A stretch of 64,000 nt of DNA from Pseudo-nitzschia pungens (Eukaryota; Bacillariophyta; Bacillariophyceae; Bacillariales; Bacillariaceae): assembly GCA_037355855.1 (NCBI GenBank), contig CM074766.1, positions 1,488,001 through 1,552,000 of the forward strand, written 5' to 3'. Shown here piece after piece: positions 44,611 to 55,609 of this stretch (its first letter is position 1; every line of letters starts with the position of its first letter). The notes under the pieces are model-generated. The model made no database searches. It was not told the DNA's origin and saw only the letters and a list, made by a program, of their open reading frames with translations. The position numbers were made by a program, and so were the translations under genes.

Positions 44611-47112
44611 ATGACGAAAAGAAGCACAACATCTACGTCAACGATGTTGTCGTTGTGGAGTGGAATCCTACTCGTTGTGGCATTGTCAAATGTGGATGCC
44701 TTCAACAATGTCAAATACTCCAGCACTATCCGATCATCGGCCTTGTCCTTTCAAAAAGCGCCAACAGTTGCTGAAGAAATTAAGAAGTCGAAACAAAAGA
44801 ACACAGACAACAGCATCGATTCCGGAGGGATGACAGCCGAAGATGAAGATATTTTGTTCGGTCACGATATGCTTGAGGAACGTCACCCTCCCTACCCGGC
44901 ACGACACCGACCCAGAGACCGATCCGGAAACGTTCTGGAGGATCCTTCCATGAAACACAAAATGAACGAACTCGACCATTCCTCCACCGATCCATTGATC
45001 AACAAATTGAGAACCATTCGCGATTCCAAACTCGACTCATGCCCACAACTGTGGACGGAACTTGCGGAAGTGAACCCCGAGGGAATTGCCCTCATTGACG
45101 ATCATCTCTGCGACAAAGAAAAGATTAATCTCACCTTTCGCCAGATGAACTCAATCGTCAACCAAGCTGCGTTGGCATTTGGACGAATGGGTCTCTCCAA
45201 GGGACAACACGTAGCCATTCTGGCCGAAAATTCTGCCAGATGGCTCCAGGTCGATCACGGAATCCAGAGGGCAGGAGGTGTTTCTGCCGTTCGTGGGGCC
45301 GATGCGCCTCTCGACGAATTGCGATATATCTACGAACACTCCGATTCGGCAGGAATTGTCGTTCTCCAGGGACCGCGTCTTTTGAACAAACTCCTCAAGG
45401 ATGCCGGCAACGCCGAGTCGGCTGATTCGTGCCTCGGATTGTCGAACGAGTCCCACGGACCCGTAAAGCACGTCATTTTGATGAACCGAGAAAAGAAAAC
45501 AGCGGCCGACATGGAGTCGATCATGGAAAGCTGCAACAATGAGATCAAGATTTCGTTTTGGGAAGATCTTGTGAACCAGGAAGAATCCGCTGCGGCCGGC
45601 ATCAAGCCTTCTGACTTTCCCAAGGTGACCAAAGACGATTTGGCCACTATTGTTTACACCTCTGGAACAACGGGACGCCCAAAGGGTGTCATGCTAACGC
45701 ACGGGAATCTTCTCCATCAAACCAGCCACCGTTTGGCTCCATCGAAACCTTACGAGGAAACCGAACCTCTTCCGGGAGAAACCATGGTCTCTCTCTTGCC
45801 TGTTTGGCACATTACCGAGCGATCCTTCGAGATTTGGATGTTGTCGCGTGGTTGCAAGGTCGTTTATTCGTCGATCCGCCACTTCAAAAACGATATGGCC
45901 AAGCACAAGCCCGAATGGTTGGTCTTGGTGCCACGGGTCTTGGAAAAAATTGCGTCCGGCGTCCAAGACAAGTTCGCTAATGGAAGTGCCGCCGTCAAGA
46001 CCCTGAGCAAACTCTTCAGCACAACCGGAAAGATCCGAGCCAAGAATGCCGCCCTCGCAAAGGGCTTGGCGGTTGGAAACTCCGACGAACCCTCTGGCTT
46101 GCAACGCCTCGTCAGCAAGGCCACCGTGGCCGCGGTCGCCCCCCTGAATGCCGTCGGCGACAAGCTCGTCTGGTCCAAGGTTCAGGACGGATTTGGGGGC
46201 AACCTGAAAACGATCATCAGCGGAGGTTCGGCCCTGGCCGGAAGCCTCGAACAATTCTACGAGGCTGCCGGATTCAAGGTCATCGTCGGATACGGACTCA
46301 CGGAATGCGCGCCACTCCTGGCCTACCGACGATTGGACGGAAACCTCGTCACGGCCGGATGTTGCGGCAAGGCCTGCCTGGATACGGAAGTCCGTGTCGT
46401 CGATCCCGAGTCCAAGGCTACCACGTATTCGGACAGACCTGCGTTGCCCGACGGCGAGGTCGGAGTCGTCATCGGACGCGGACCCCAAATCATGAAGGGA
46501 TACTACAAGAATCCCAAGGCAACAGCGGAGGCCATCGACGAGTTTGGCTGGTTCGATACGGGTGATCTCGGACGAATCAATCCGGCCACGGGCGACCTGA
46601 TTTTGACCGGACGCGTCAAGGACACCATCGTTCTCTCGAACGGAGAAAACATCGAACCAACCCCCATCGAGGACGCCATTCTGGGCGGAACGAATGGCCT
46701 GGTGGAGCAGGTCATGCTGACGGGACAGGACGGACGGCGCCTCGTTGCCATTGCCGTCTTGAGTCCCACCGAGCTCGCGAGTGCCGGGTTCCTGGCGAAG
46801 GACGAGGCCGAAAAGCTCCAGAAAGCGAACGAAAAAGTCAACGACCCCAAGTGCGATCCCCAGGACTGCGCCGATGAGGTGGAAGTCCTGAGAGCAGCAT
46901 CCAGCAAGCTGCGATCCAACACGGAACTAGTAAATACTCTCCAGGAACTGGCCAAGACTTCGACACGTGCTGGCTTCCGGGCCTACGAAAACGTGAGTGT
47001 GGTGTACCTGACGATGGAGCCCTTCGCAATGGCGAACGGGCAATTGACACAGAGCTACAAGGTGAAGCGAGATGCCGTCTATGCCAGATACGGCGACGAG
47101 TTGCCGCAATAA
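44611..47112 (+). CDS. Plastid long-chain acyl-CoA / acyl-ACP synthetase
   Basis: An AMP-forming fatty-acid-activating enzyme, 833 aa, single exon from ATG 44611. The N-terminus is a signal peptide (MLSLWSGILLVVALSNVDA) followed by FNNV, again the Phe-type plastid cleavage site. The ANL-superfamily motifs are complete: P-loop YTSGTTGRPKGVMLTHGN, ISGGSALAGSLEQFYEAAG, VGYGLTECAP, FDTGDLG, and the hinge and lysine region LTGRVKDTIVLSNGENIEP. A long insert between the P-loop region and YGLTE is as in plant AAE15/AAE16 and cyanobacterial Aas-type acyl-ACP synthetases, so recycling of free fatty acids in the plastid is the likely role. Whether it loads CoA or ACP cannot be told from sequence. Confidence 0.93.
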   Translation: MTKRSTTSTSTMLSLWSGILLVVALSNVDAFNNVKYSSTIRSSALSFQKAPTVAEEIKKSKQKNTDNSIDSGGMTAEDEDILFGHDMLEERHPPYPARHRPRDRSGNVLEDPSMKHKMNELDHSSTDPLINKLRTIRDSKLDSCPQLWTELAEVNPEGIALIDDHLCDKEKINLTFRQMNSIVNQAALAFGRMGLSKGQHVAILAENSARWLQVDHGIQRAGGVSAVRGADAPLDELRYIYEHSDSAGIVVLQGPRLLNKLLKDAGNAESADSCLGLSNESHGPVKHVILMNREKKTAADMESIMESCNNEIKISFWEDLVNQEESAAAGIKPSDFPKVTKDDLATIVYTSGTTGRPKGVMLTHGNLLHQTSHRLAPSKPYEETEPLPGETMVSLLPVWHITERSFEIWMLSRGCKVVYSSIRHFKNDMAKHKPEWLVLVPRVLEKIASGVQDKFANGSAAVKTLSKLFSTTGKIRAKNAALAKGLAVGNSDEPSGLQRLVSKATVAAVAPLNAVGDKLVWSKVQDGFGGNLKTIISGGSALAGSLEQFYEAAGFKVIVGYGLTECAPLLAYRRLDGNLVTAGCCGKACLDTEVRVVDPESKATTYSDRPALPDGEVGVVIGRGPQIMKGYYKNPKATAEAIDEFGWFDTGDLGRINPATGDLILTGRVKDTIVLSNGENIEPTPIEDAILGGTNGLVEQVMLTGQDGRRLVAIAVLSPTELASAGFLAKDEAEKLQKANEKVNDPKCDPQDCADEVEVLRAASSKLRSNTELVNTLQELAKTSTRAGFRAYENVSVVYLTMEPFAMANGQLTQSYKVKRDAVYARYGDELPQ

Positions 47113-47798
47113 AGTTTTACCCCCGGGCAACCTTTGTCGGACGGCAACGAAGGCAGACGCAATTGATCAATCTACTACAACATAATTCATGCTGGTGGAT
47201 ACGTAACCTAGTTCACAGTTTTACTTTCAGATAGAGTGGACGCAAGATCGAGCAAATTTCGCAGTCTCTACCGCTCGGATCCTGCACAGTTTTTTGGTGG
47301 TGTGTCGAGTGTCGCTTTCTGTTCTCTAGATTCTTTTTGAGATCGTTGAAAAGTCAGGTCTCGTCAGTTAAGATTAAGTTACTGTAGGTGTAGGAAAAAG
47401 TACTAGGATGTACTTCGTACTACGGTATTGCTATGAACGATAGGAAAACATACATACCTCACCATGTAGGTATGGGGTAAGGGTAGAGATCATAAGAAAG
47501 AAGCGATTTCAAACTTTGTTGACGAAAAGTGTTCCTGTTTTTTTTTTGTTTTTTAGGCCTCAAATTGGTTCTGTTTCGAAATGCGGCAACAACGTGTTCG
47601 TGTACTGGTACGTAACCGGCATTAAGATTCGATTCATTCATTCTCGATCGATGATACTATTCTCGAAAGATCGTCACTGGTCACTCTTCTTTGGAACTCG
47701 ACAATGCCACAATTTACCGCATCGACGGTTTTGCCTTGTTGAATACTCTACGTAGTTTTTTCTCCTTTGTAGAACCAGAAATAACAATACAATACACC
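47113..47798. other. Intergenic region
   Basis: Upstream DNA of the SDR gene, AT-rich against the GC-rich gene that follows. No gene is seen. Confidence 0.5.
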
Positions 47799-48587
47799 AT
47801 GTCGCTATCCAATCTCAAGTGCCTGGTAACCGGAGCTTCGTCGGGGATGGGCAAGGCCACCTGCATCGCGCTGAGCGCCGAGGGCGCGAGGGTCGTCGGC
47901 GTGGGACGGAACGAGGACGCCCTGAAGGAACTCGTTGCCAACCAGCAGATCCACGGCTACGTCGTGGCGGACCTGGTCGAACCGGGAGCCTGCGAGCGCG
48001 TCGTCCGAGAAGCCGTCGCGCTGCTGGGCGGCGAGCTGACGACGCTCGTCAACAACGCGGGTGTCCTGAAGGGGGGAGCGGCCGGGGCTCCCGGAACGGA
48101 CCTCTCGAACTATAGCTTCAACATGACCCTCAACACGCGGGTCCCGTTCGAGCTGATGAATCTGGCGGTACCCCACCTGGAAAAGCACCCCAACGTGTCC
48201 TCGATCGTCAACGTGAGTTCCGTGAACGGAAAGCAGGCGTTTGCCGGGTGCCTCGCGTACTGCATGTCCAAGGCGGCGCTGGACATGATGGCCCGCTGCG
48301 CCTCGGTGGACCTGGCCCCCAGGGGCATCCGGGTCAACAACGTCAATCCCGGCGTGGTTGCCACGAACATTCACACCGCCGGGGGGCGGATGAACGAGGC
48401 CCAGTACGCTTCGTTCATCAAGCGCAGCGTCGAAACCACGCATCCCCTCGCGCGGAGCCTCGGGCGGATCGGGGAACCCTCCGAGGTGGCGGAGCTGATT
48501 GCCTTTCTGGCGGGAGGAAAATCGAAATTCCTGACGGGGGAGTGCATCGCCATTGACGGTGCGCGGCAGAACCTCGGGTCGCGATAA
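47799..48587 (+). CDS. Short-chain dehydrogenase/reductase (SDR)
   Basis: Classical SDR NAD(P)-dependent oxidoreductase, 262 aa, the normal family length. I start at ATG 47799 because the Rossmann fold begins straight after it: CLVTGASSGMGKATCIALS (TGxxxGxG). NNAGVLKGG and INVSSVNG-type (here VNVSSVNGKQAF) sites follow, and the catalytic pair is in YCMSKAALDMMARC. The end GECIAIDGARQ is typical of 3-oxoacyl-reductase-like and DHRS-like members. There is no targeting signal, so it is probably cytosolic. The gene is clearly more GC-rich than its flanks and than the neighbouring acyl-activating enzyme, which could reflect an isochore-like patch or transfer. The substrate is unknown. Confidence 0.93.
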   Translation: MSLSNLKCLVTGASSGMGKATCIALSAEGARVVGVGRNEDALKELVANQQIHGYVVADLVEPGACERVVREAVALLGGELTTLVNNAGVLKGGAAGAPGTDLSNYSFNMTLNTRVPFELMNLAVPHLEKHPNVSSIVNVSSVNGKQAFAGCLAYCMSKAALDMMARCASVDLAPRGIRVNNVNPGVVATNIHTAGGRMNEAQYASFIKRSVETTHPLARSLGRIGEPSEVAELIAFLAGGKSKFLTGECIAIDGARQNLGSR

Positions 48588-49649
48588 TCAATACAGTAGA
48601 CCGCAGGAGGATCCGGACCGCGAGTGCTCCGAACACGTGAGCGCGCAGACACGCACACACACGCACACAACGAATCATCTGGGAACGCGGAATGAGGGTG
48701 GAGTGCTGTGGCGGTCGAACGAAAGACCACAAAAGTCGTTGTGCAAACCAGTTGCTCCGAGTATTGACGTGATGCTCGTTCGTGAAATGGGTGATCTTGT
48801 TTTCGGGATCGGGGGGAGATCGATGCTACGATAGGAAAAGTGATTCATCTGTAAATTGGTTGCGGAGCCAATCCGGACAACGGCATTGACTGCAATGATT
48901 TTTGCAGCGCATAGAAACGTCAAATTGAACATATATAAAGCAATCCTCAATCCCTGTTATTTTGTGAGTCACTGCTGCATTCGCTTCCATCAAACAAACA
49001 GTTTCGTCGTTACTCGGTACGTGTAGTTTGTACCGCAAGAGGCGCAGAGCATCACATTCTGGTACCGTAGTGAAGATCCAAGCTCGAAACGCTTAAAATG
49101 GTCGTGTTGAATTGAGAGATTTGCATACTACTAGGATTTCTAATGTTTTTCGGAAAGTCCGTGTGTGCTTCGATAGAGACGACTGACTCGTCACTCTCAT
49201 ATTATCAAAATTCCTCTTTTGATTGAAAAAGTAAATTACGGTAACATTCGGTACGATGACAGTGTTTCGACTTTAGTCCCATGTGTGACTGGATCGGTAG
49301 GTACGTGCCGGTAAATCTGTAAGGTTATTGATTGAATTATTTTTTCAATCAACAATCAGAAATTTGGCACCTCTCCCCAGAATTAATTCTGAATTCCATC
49401 TGGACCGTCAAATTGACGCCCGATTGTTGAAATGTCGGATGTCCGATCTCGGCGCTGACAAAATTCAGTCGGATCATACCTTCCACTGCATCTTAGCTTT
49501 GTGCACAGACTAAAGCTAAGAGCTACAGAGGCACAACATAGCCACATAAACTTTTGTGTTCGATTAGCCGCCAACAGCGCGATCGAAATCCAGTTGAGAG
49601 ACAATTCGATTCAATTCAATTCGATTCAATTTCAGTCCAGTTGACGACA
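48588..49649. other. Intergenic region
   Basis: It has a CACA run near 48650-48672 and an ATTCGATTCAATTC-type simple repeat at about 49600-49635 just before the next start codon. No gene is supported. Confidence 0.5.
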
Positions 49650-51366
49650 ATGACGAAGACGAAGACGACGGCATCGAACCAAACCAAAGAGGAAAATCCG
49701 GCCGACTTCCCTCGAGATCCACGCGAGAGCGAAACCGGTGGCGCACCACCCGGCGGGAGCGGCAAAAACGGCGGCCGGACCCGCGATTTTCTCTTCGAAG
49801 AACGGATTTTTCGTCCCTCCGAGCGGCGGCGCTCCCCGGATTCCGCGGGCGTCGCGGGAGATTCGATCGCGGTCGGCGGTTCGTACCCGTTGCCCGAGGT
49901 CGTTCGGCGGTGCTGGCCCAAACTCTTTCCGACCGAGAGCAGCGCGAAGAAAAGCGTCCGCAAGGGAATCTTTTGGGTGCGGGACGGACCCCGCGAACGC
50001 GAGGAATCCGCGGGACAACCGCCTCGAGACGATGCCAATCGCGGTGCTTCTCGCGATGGCGATGGCGAAGCTAAAGCCGAAGCCAACGCCAAAACCAAAA
50101 CCAAAACCAAACACCCGTTCCGAAAGGGAAAGTGCGGCACCCGGGTGCGCCCGGGAGACCCAGTCCGACGAAAACTTCCGCCCCCGGAACCCCACTATCG
50201 AGCGCGGGGGCGTTCCACGAGCGAGGTCCTGGAGCGAAGCATCGGGGGAAAGCTCCGCGTCGCGTACATGGACCGGAGCCTCGCGGTGGTCGTCAAGCCA
50301 CAGGGAATGATCGTCGGCAAGCTCGGGGATTCTTCCACCGATGCAAGGAAGGCGGGGGCGGGGGACGCAACCCCGAACCGCGCGGACGAGGACGACAACG
50401 GCAACGACAACCTCGCTTCCGGTGGGGAGAGAAACGGCGTGGGCATGCACGAATTGCTCCTGCATTGCCTGCCACCGCTGCCGGCGGTGCGCGCATCGTC
50501 CCTCGGGGGCGAGACCGAGAGCGACGCGCTGCGCCGACCGGCGGCCGTTCACCGCCTCGACCAGCCGACGCACGGATTGCTCATCGTGGCGCGAACCCGA
50601 TCCGCCGCTCGGTTTCTGGGCCGGGCCTTCCGGGAACGGGCCGACTCTTTGATCAAGCGGTATCGGGCCGTGGTTCACGGCCACCCGGAGGGGAATGCCG
50701 ACGGCGGTGGGACCGGTTTCATTCGATCCCCGCTCTCCGGAAAGGAGTGCTGTTCGGAGTACCGAATCGTCCGGCGATGGGTGACCGGTGGCGACGTTGA
50801 CATCGGCGACGTTGACATCGGCAACGACGACGACGACGACGACCCGTCCGCGATTGGCAGCCGCCGTGGGAACGAGAAAAGGAACCGCGCGGATGGCGTG
50901 CCGCTGGCGCTGGTGGATTTGTATCCGCACACGGGAAGAAAGCACCAGCTGCGCCGCCACATGGCATCGATCGGCCATCCCATCGTCGGCGACACGAGGT
51001 ACGGGAGCGATGGTTCTTCTCGGGAAGCCGATCGGCGCCTCTCGCGGTATCTGTCGGGCGTCGGCAAACGCAAAACCCCACCGGCGGCCGTGCCGAGAGG
51101 ACCGGACGAGGAATCACCGTCGCGATCGCGGTCGCGATTGCAATCGCGGTCGGGACCGACTCCCGTGCCCCTCCTGCTCGCGGCGGTGGAAGTCGTCTTT
51201 CCGCACCCGGAATCGATCCGGGACGAAACGGGGATCGCGCCGGGACCCAATGAGAACTGGATCCCAGGCCGGAGATGCCGAGCACTCCTTCGACGCGTCG
51301 AACGGGACGCTGCGGGTGGAGATCGGCATGCCGGAGGCCATGAAACGAATCGTCTCGCGTGGCTAG
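49650..51366 (+). CDS. RluA-family RNA pseudouridine synthase, apparent frame break near the end
   Basis: Enzyme that isomerises uridine to pseudouridine in RNA. ATG 49650 starts a GC-rich frame. A long, charged N-terminal part with Lys/Thr repeats contains an S4-like segment (LPEVVRRCWPKLFPTESSAK). The catalytic domain follows: LAVVVKPQGMIVG, AVHRLDQPTHGLLIVAR (catalytic Asp in HRLD), then LYPHTGRKHQLRRHMASIGH and GDTRYG. Acidic, Asp-rich and Arg/Ser-rich inserts interrupt the domain. After VEVVFPHPES the frame turns into translation of an ACAAAACGAAACG simple repeat, while the +1 frame offers a plausible end, SFDASNGTLRVEIGMPEAM, with TAG at 51364. A one-base shift near 51270 would join them. 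It could be an assembly indel or a small unseen intron. Confidence 0.85.
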
Positions 51367-53179
51367 CGCAACGCAACGCAACGCGATTCGACAAGACAAG
51401 ACAAAACAAAACAAAACGAAACGAAACGAAACAAAACAAAACGAAACGAAACGAAACGAAACCAAGCGCGCACCGACGAGACGCTTTCGAATTCCGCTCG
51501 GAGGATCGCACCGCCGACGCGGGTTGGAAGGTTCCGCACGCACGATGCGCACTCGGCGTCCGCCGTTCTCTGCGGCGGCCGGCCACGGATCCAACCGGCA
51601 AGTGCCGTCGGTGCGACACCCGACGGCAACCGCGGCTCGCGTTTCCCGAGGAAGACAGGACCGTTCGCGAACCGCTTCCGGACACGGTAGTGTCGCAATG
51701 GGTTGCGCGGCTGCGATCGATCCGAAATTTCTGCCGAATCCAAACAAAGCTTGTCGGAGAGCGGGCCGGATGCTTCGGAGCAATGCCCGGCAACGGGAGC
51801 GAGATTCGGAGAGCGCGATCGCCTCCCCGGAAGCCTCCGTCCAGATCCGCGAGGTGGTCCCGCAAAAATGAATGAATGAATATCTCAACCGCGGACCGAA
51901 GAAGCGTTCCGGGGAACGGAGAAGTTCGTTCATTTTCGAGACGCGAAACAAAGTTTTGCTCCTGGGCACGAAAGCAGACGAAAAAAGGCGACGAAGCACT
52001 ACGGTCATTGAACATGTGGAAGATTGTTTCGTGTCCATAGGAAGATTCTTTTGAAAACAGGGAATTTCGGCACGAAGGAACGTTGTCTGCCTTTGGACCG
52101 AAGAGTTTGCGTTACGGTATTTGCCGCTTGCTTTGTGAGATCATCGCGTTTTGGTTGCAATCTTTTTCCTGTACGGTTGGGTCGGCCTTTCTGCTGCTCT
52201 CGTGAATGGAATGGAGTTGGGAATCTATTCTCGTCCTGTATCATCTAATCGACCCACAAAGAAACCACCAAAAGTCGTGGCCAAACCAGGAATGTCTGTC
52301 TCTTGTTTGATCCAAAGCCATTTGGTCAATCTCTGGCAATAATATGGGGTCTTTGAATGGACCGATACCTCAAAACCCTTTTGTGTTGCCTGCGGAAGAA
52401 AATTTGGCGCCTCAAATGCCCTGTTGGTTGATCTTGGTAATACAACACAAAAGAACAAGTTAGGAGCTGATAGGGGGGGGGGGAGTGTGCTCCTTGTTGC
52501 TGCTTCCTCTCTTATTTGCTACGTGCAGAAAGTTGATTGACAAACAGCTTTTGCAATGCATCTAGTGCAACTCTTCTAACAGTCAGGTATTTGGAGCAAA
52601 TTGATCTGGTTCTTTTCTTCTTGGCGGGCTTCGAATTCAGCTTCAAGTACCGTAATTACGTAATAATCATAGCATATGATGATGATAGAGTGAGGAACAA
52701 CGGGAAAACATGCATGTCGTAGCAAAAGTTTCGGTACGTTACGTAAGTTACCGTTCATTAGCTTCCTTAGATTTTCTACGTGCCTCCGGCACGTGATGCC
52801 TGATTCTCTTTTGATTTTTTGTTCGGTGATTAGTTCCAGCATCTCTGAAGTCGCAAGTTGTTCTTCAATGATGAATCAATCGAATCACGTCAACAATCTC
52901 ATCAGATCTCGGATCAACGATTCACGATCATCCTCACAACAAGGATCCGAGTGCGCACGTGTCATACGGTACTGTACGGTAAGTTTACGGTGCTAGCTCG
53001 TTCGAAAGCAATAATTACTTTCTCATCAATTCCGCAGCATAGCGATTGCGTCGTTTGCTGATATCCACTCTTTTCACCGACTTCTCGTCCCACGATAGCC
53101 AAAGCTTCCATGGAATCCCAGTTTTCCTACGCGCGGGCGAACATCATTCACTCAATCATTGTCGACCGAAATCGAAGCC
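51367..53179. other. GC-rich then AT-rich space, no supported gene
   Basis: It starts with an ACAAAACGAAACG simple repeat (51395-51465). From 51470 to 51870 it is GC-rich and open in several frames on both strands, which is expected by composition alone; none shows a motif. A poly-G run lies near 52470-52481. A short minus-strand frame at 52225-52458 is unassigned. Confidence 0.45.
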
Positions 53180-54286
53180 ATGCAGACAACCACGCCTTCA
53201 CCATCCAAGAGCGATGATTCCATCGGTGCAACGATCGACGTGACGACAACGCTGGGAAAACGGTACAGCGTTGAACGATACTACATGCTCAGCGAAATCG
53301 AGGAGCACTCGTTGCAACCCGTATATCTCGATGAACACAAGGACAGTGGTGACAGCGACACAAAAACCAACACCATCGGGAGCGAGCCCTCACTTGGTAC
53401 CAGTGAGAAAGATCCGATTGCGTTTCCCCCGTTCGTTATTTTGTATTTGATATGGCATTCCGATCCCAGAGATGACAACGGAGCACGAATGGAGGCAATG
53501 GTTTCCTTTCGGGAGGGACCGGTTCGGGGAGCGATTCACAAGTTGAAGCGCCTCTGGAGCACAACAACAGCAACAACAACAACAACAGCAACAACGACAA
53601 CCGCTCGTCCCGAACCGAGGGTCTATGTGGTGATCGACGTGCTGGTGACGCCCTCCCCGGACGCCAAGCGAAGCGACGAGTGCCGAGCGGAGGAATTCCA
53701 AACAAGGCACGTGCCGATCGCCGAGGAACTCGCGAGGGGGATCCTGCGGTGGGAATCGGAGAGGGCAGGGGCACGCACGGAATCCAGCCGCGACGACGGC
53801 ATCGATCTGGCCGGTGTCACCGTCGGGCTGGCCGACCATCCGCGTGCGGCGCCGGGACTGGAATCCTGTCTGGAGGCCATCTCGATCGGATCCCGGGATC
53901 GGCGGAAACACGGTGCGGCGACGACAACGCGCGGTGGTGAAAGCAGCCGCCGCAACCACAAGAGCGGCATCGGGATCGTTTGCAACTCGGTCGGAGACCT
54001 GGTGGGGTTCGACGAAGAGGGCGAGACGGATGCCGTGCAGGGCGTGATGCAGTCGCGAACGGAGGCGGCCGCCCGTGGGGGAGGAGCTTCGCCCCTCGCG
54101 GAGTTTGCGCGCGGTGCGCATCGCTACTGGAGGGTCCACACCGCGGGATGGACGCCGGAACCCACTCCCGAGGAAGAACGGTCCGATGCTGCTCACTTGG
54201 ATGCGAACGACACCGCCGGCGTGGTGTGGGTCGTTGCGATTGCGATCGCCGTGGCGTCCTGGTATTGGAAGCACCGAAGCACGTGA
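53180..54286 (+). CDS. Predicted tail-anchored protein, unknown family
   Basis: 368 aa from ATG 53180. I do not recognise the fold. The N-terminal third has FPPFVILYLIWHSDPRDDNG and MEAMVSFREGPVRGAIHKLK. A Thr run (about 15 residues, from an ACAACA microsatellite at 53563-53604) is followed by PRVYVVIDVLVTPSPDAK and IGIVCNSVGDLVGF. The final 25 residues carry a single hydrophobic segment, AGVVWVVAIAIAVASWYW, followed only by KHRST, the pattern of tail-anchored proteins with a basic end, often in mitochondrial outer or peroxisomal membranes. The gene is GC-rich like the RluA and SDR genes before it. Confidence 0.6.
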   Translation: MQTTTPSPSKSDDSIGATIDVTTTLGKRYSVERYYMLSEIEEHSLQPVYLDEHKDSGDSDTKTNTIGSEPSLGTSEKDPIAFPPFVILYLIWHSDPRDDNGARMEAMVSFREGPVRGAIHKLKRLWSTTTATTTTTATTTTARPEPRVYVVIDVLVTPSPDAKRSDECRAEEFQTRHVPIAEELARGILRWESERAGARTESSRDDGIDLAGVTVGLADHPRAAPGLESCLEAISIGSRDRRKHGAATTTRGGESSRRNHKSGIGIVCNSVGDLVGFDEEGETDAVQGVMQSRTEAAARGGGASPLAEFARGAHRYWRVHTAGWTPEPTPEEERSDAAHLDANDTAGVVWVVAIAIAVASWYWKHRST

Positions 54287-55254
54287 TCTACTAGCTAGGA
54301 ACACAACCAGAGACGGATCTTTTGTCAACAGCCGTTGGTGAACACCGTGATTGCAGCATCTCGGATGCACTCTTTCTTGCTTCGGAGTCGCGGTTCCATT
54401 CCATTCGGACCAAAAGGAACGACATTTCTTGTTCTTGCTTCAAAACCACCCAACCGTTGTGTCTGTTGCGAGATCGGTCCGAAACCACAGCGCAACGTTG
54501 GCGAACCTCTCTCGAGGCTTGCAATTTTGCATTGCCAATAAGTACCAAGTGAGACGAGACTTGATGTTACGCACCATCCGCAACATTGTTTCGTAAAAAA
54601 TGACAGAACAATCCGTCACGATCGATGAACGAAACGATTTGAATCACTCGCTCGTTCACCTTTTGAGAACGCATCAAAGAAATTATGAGAATGGGGATCA
54701 TCTCCGGCGTTGAATGTCCACGGTCCTTCGTGATTGTACCACAATCCTGTTGCAGTGCGAACCATTTTGGATTGCCAAAAACAACGTGGACAAACATGTT
54801 TCGAGTACCTTTTCACAATGGTAACTGTCACACTGTAATCCGTGCGTTGTTGGGTTTTCTAAAGCGAAAAGGTGGAAACTACGGGGCACTGTATCGGCGT
54901 TTTGCGTTTCGAAAATTTTGTCGTAGAATTGCACCAGTTATCAAAAGTAATTGTATGAAGACAAGCATTGAATAGTTCTAATACCTTCCAGTCTATGAAG
55001 TACGAGAAGAAAAATCGAGCGATTAGAAAAGAATACTTCGTGATTCTGCTCATGGAAAAGTGAGGTAAACTTGACAACGGTCAAGAACGTGCGTACCGTA
55101 ACTTACGGTAACCTTATGCAAAAAATGTATTGTGCGGGCCACTGAGTGAGTGTGGAACCGAGTGTCAGCTACGTGTACATGCCTTAAGGTTAATTTTTAC
55201 CGTCCAAACAAGAGGTACATGACAGCAGTAAGGTTACACCCTTACTTCGTACTA
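54287..55254. other. Intergenic region
   Basis: No gene is seen. It includes the words GGTAACCTTA and GTAAGGTTA near 55107 and 55229. Confidence 0.5.
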
Positions 55255-55350
55255 CAAAGTTCTTATCAGCTGTCCCCGGGTTCTACGGTAACCTTACGTC
55301 CCCCACTACTAATTTCTACTGAAACCCGGGGACAGCTGATAGGAATTCTG
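55255..55350 (-). mobile_element. Short foldback (MITE-like) element, copy 2
   Basis: Reverse-complement copy of the element at 4134-4217: the same arms (TATCAGCTGTCCCC/GGGGACAGCTGATA), the same spacer words (CCACTACTAATTTCTAC) and matching flanks (CAAAGTTC and GGAATTC). It differs mainly by an extra GGTAACCTTAC block inside the spacer (about 55287-55298), next to a repeated TAC. Confidence 0.75.
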
Positions 55351-55609
55351 TACCGTAGTATGCAGCATCTTTTTTGTAATTGCACTGGTGCATTGAACTG
55401 CTGTGCTCTGTAATTGGATACACGTACCCGGTATCATGCGGGTATTCTTTAGTTGGATTCGTCTCGGATTTAACAAAAATACTCTGTCAATTGTTTCATC
55501 GTGTTGCGGGAAACTTAAATATTATGGGAATTACCTTAAAAGGCTTACTTCACTGTCTTCATATATATTGTGCGAATCGAGACAAGACATCATACCTGAT
55601 AAGTTACCC

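Noticed and set aside
50675..52038. Long minus-strand frames (about 440 codons) opposite the RluA gene
   Set aside because: GC-rich sequence opens many frames; these show no motifs and run antisense to a clear pseudouridine synthase.
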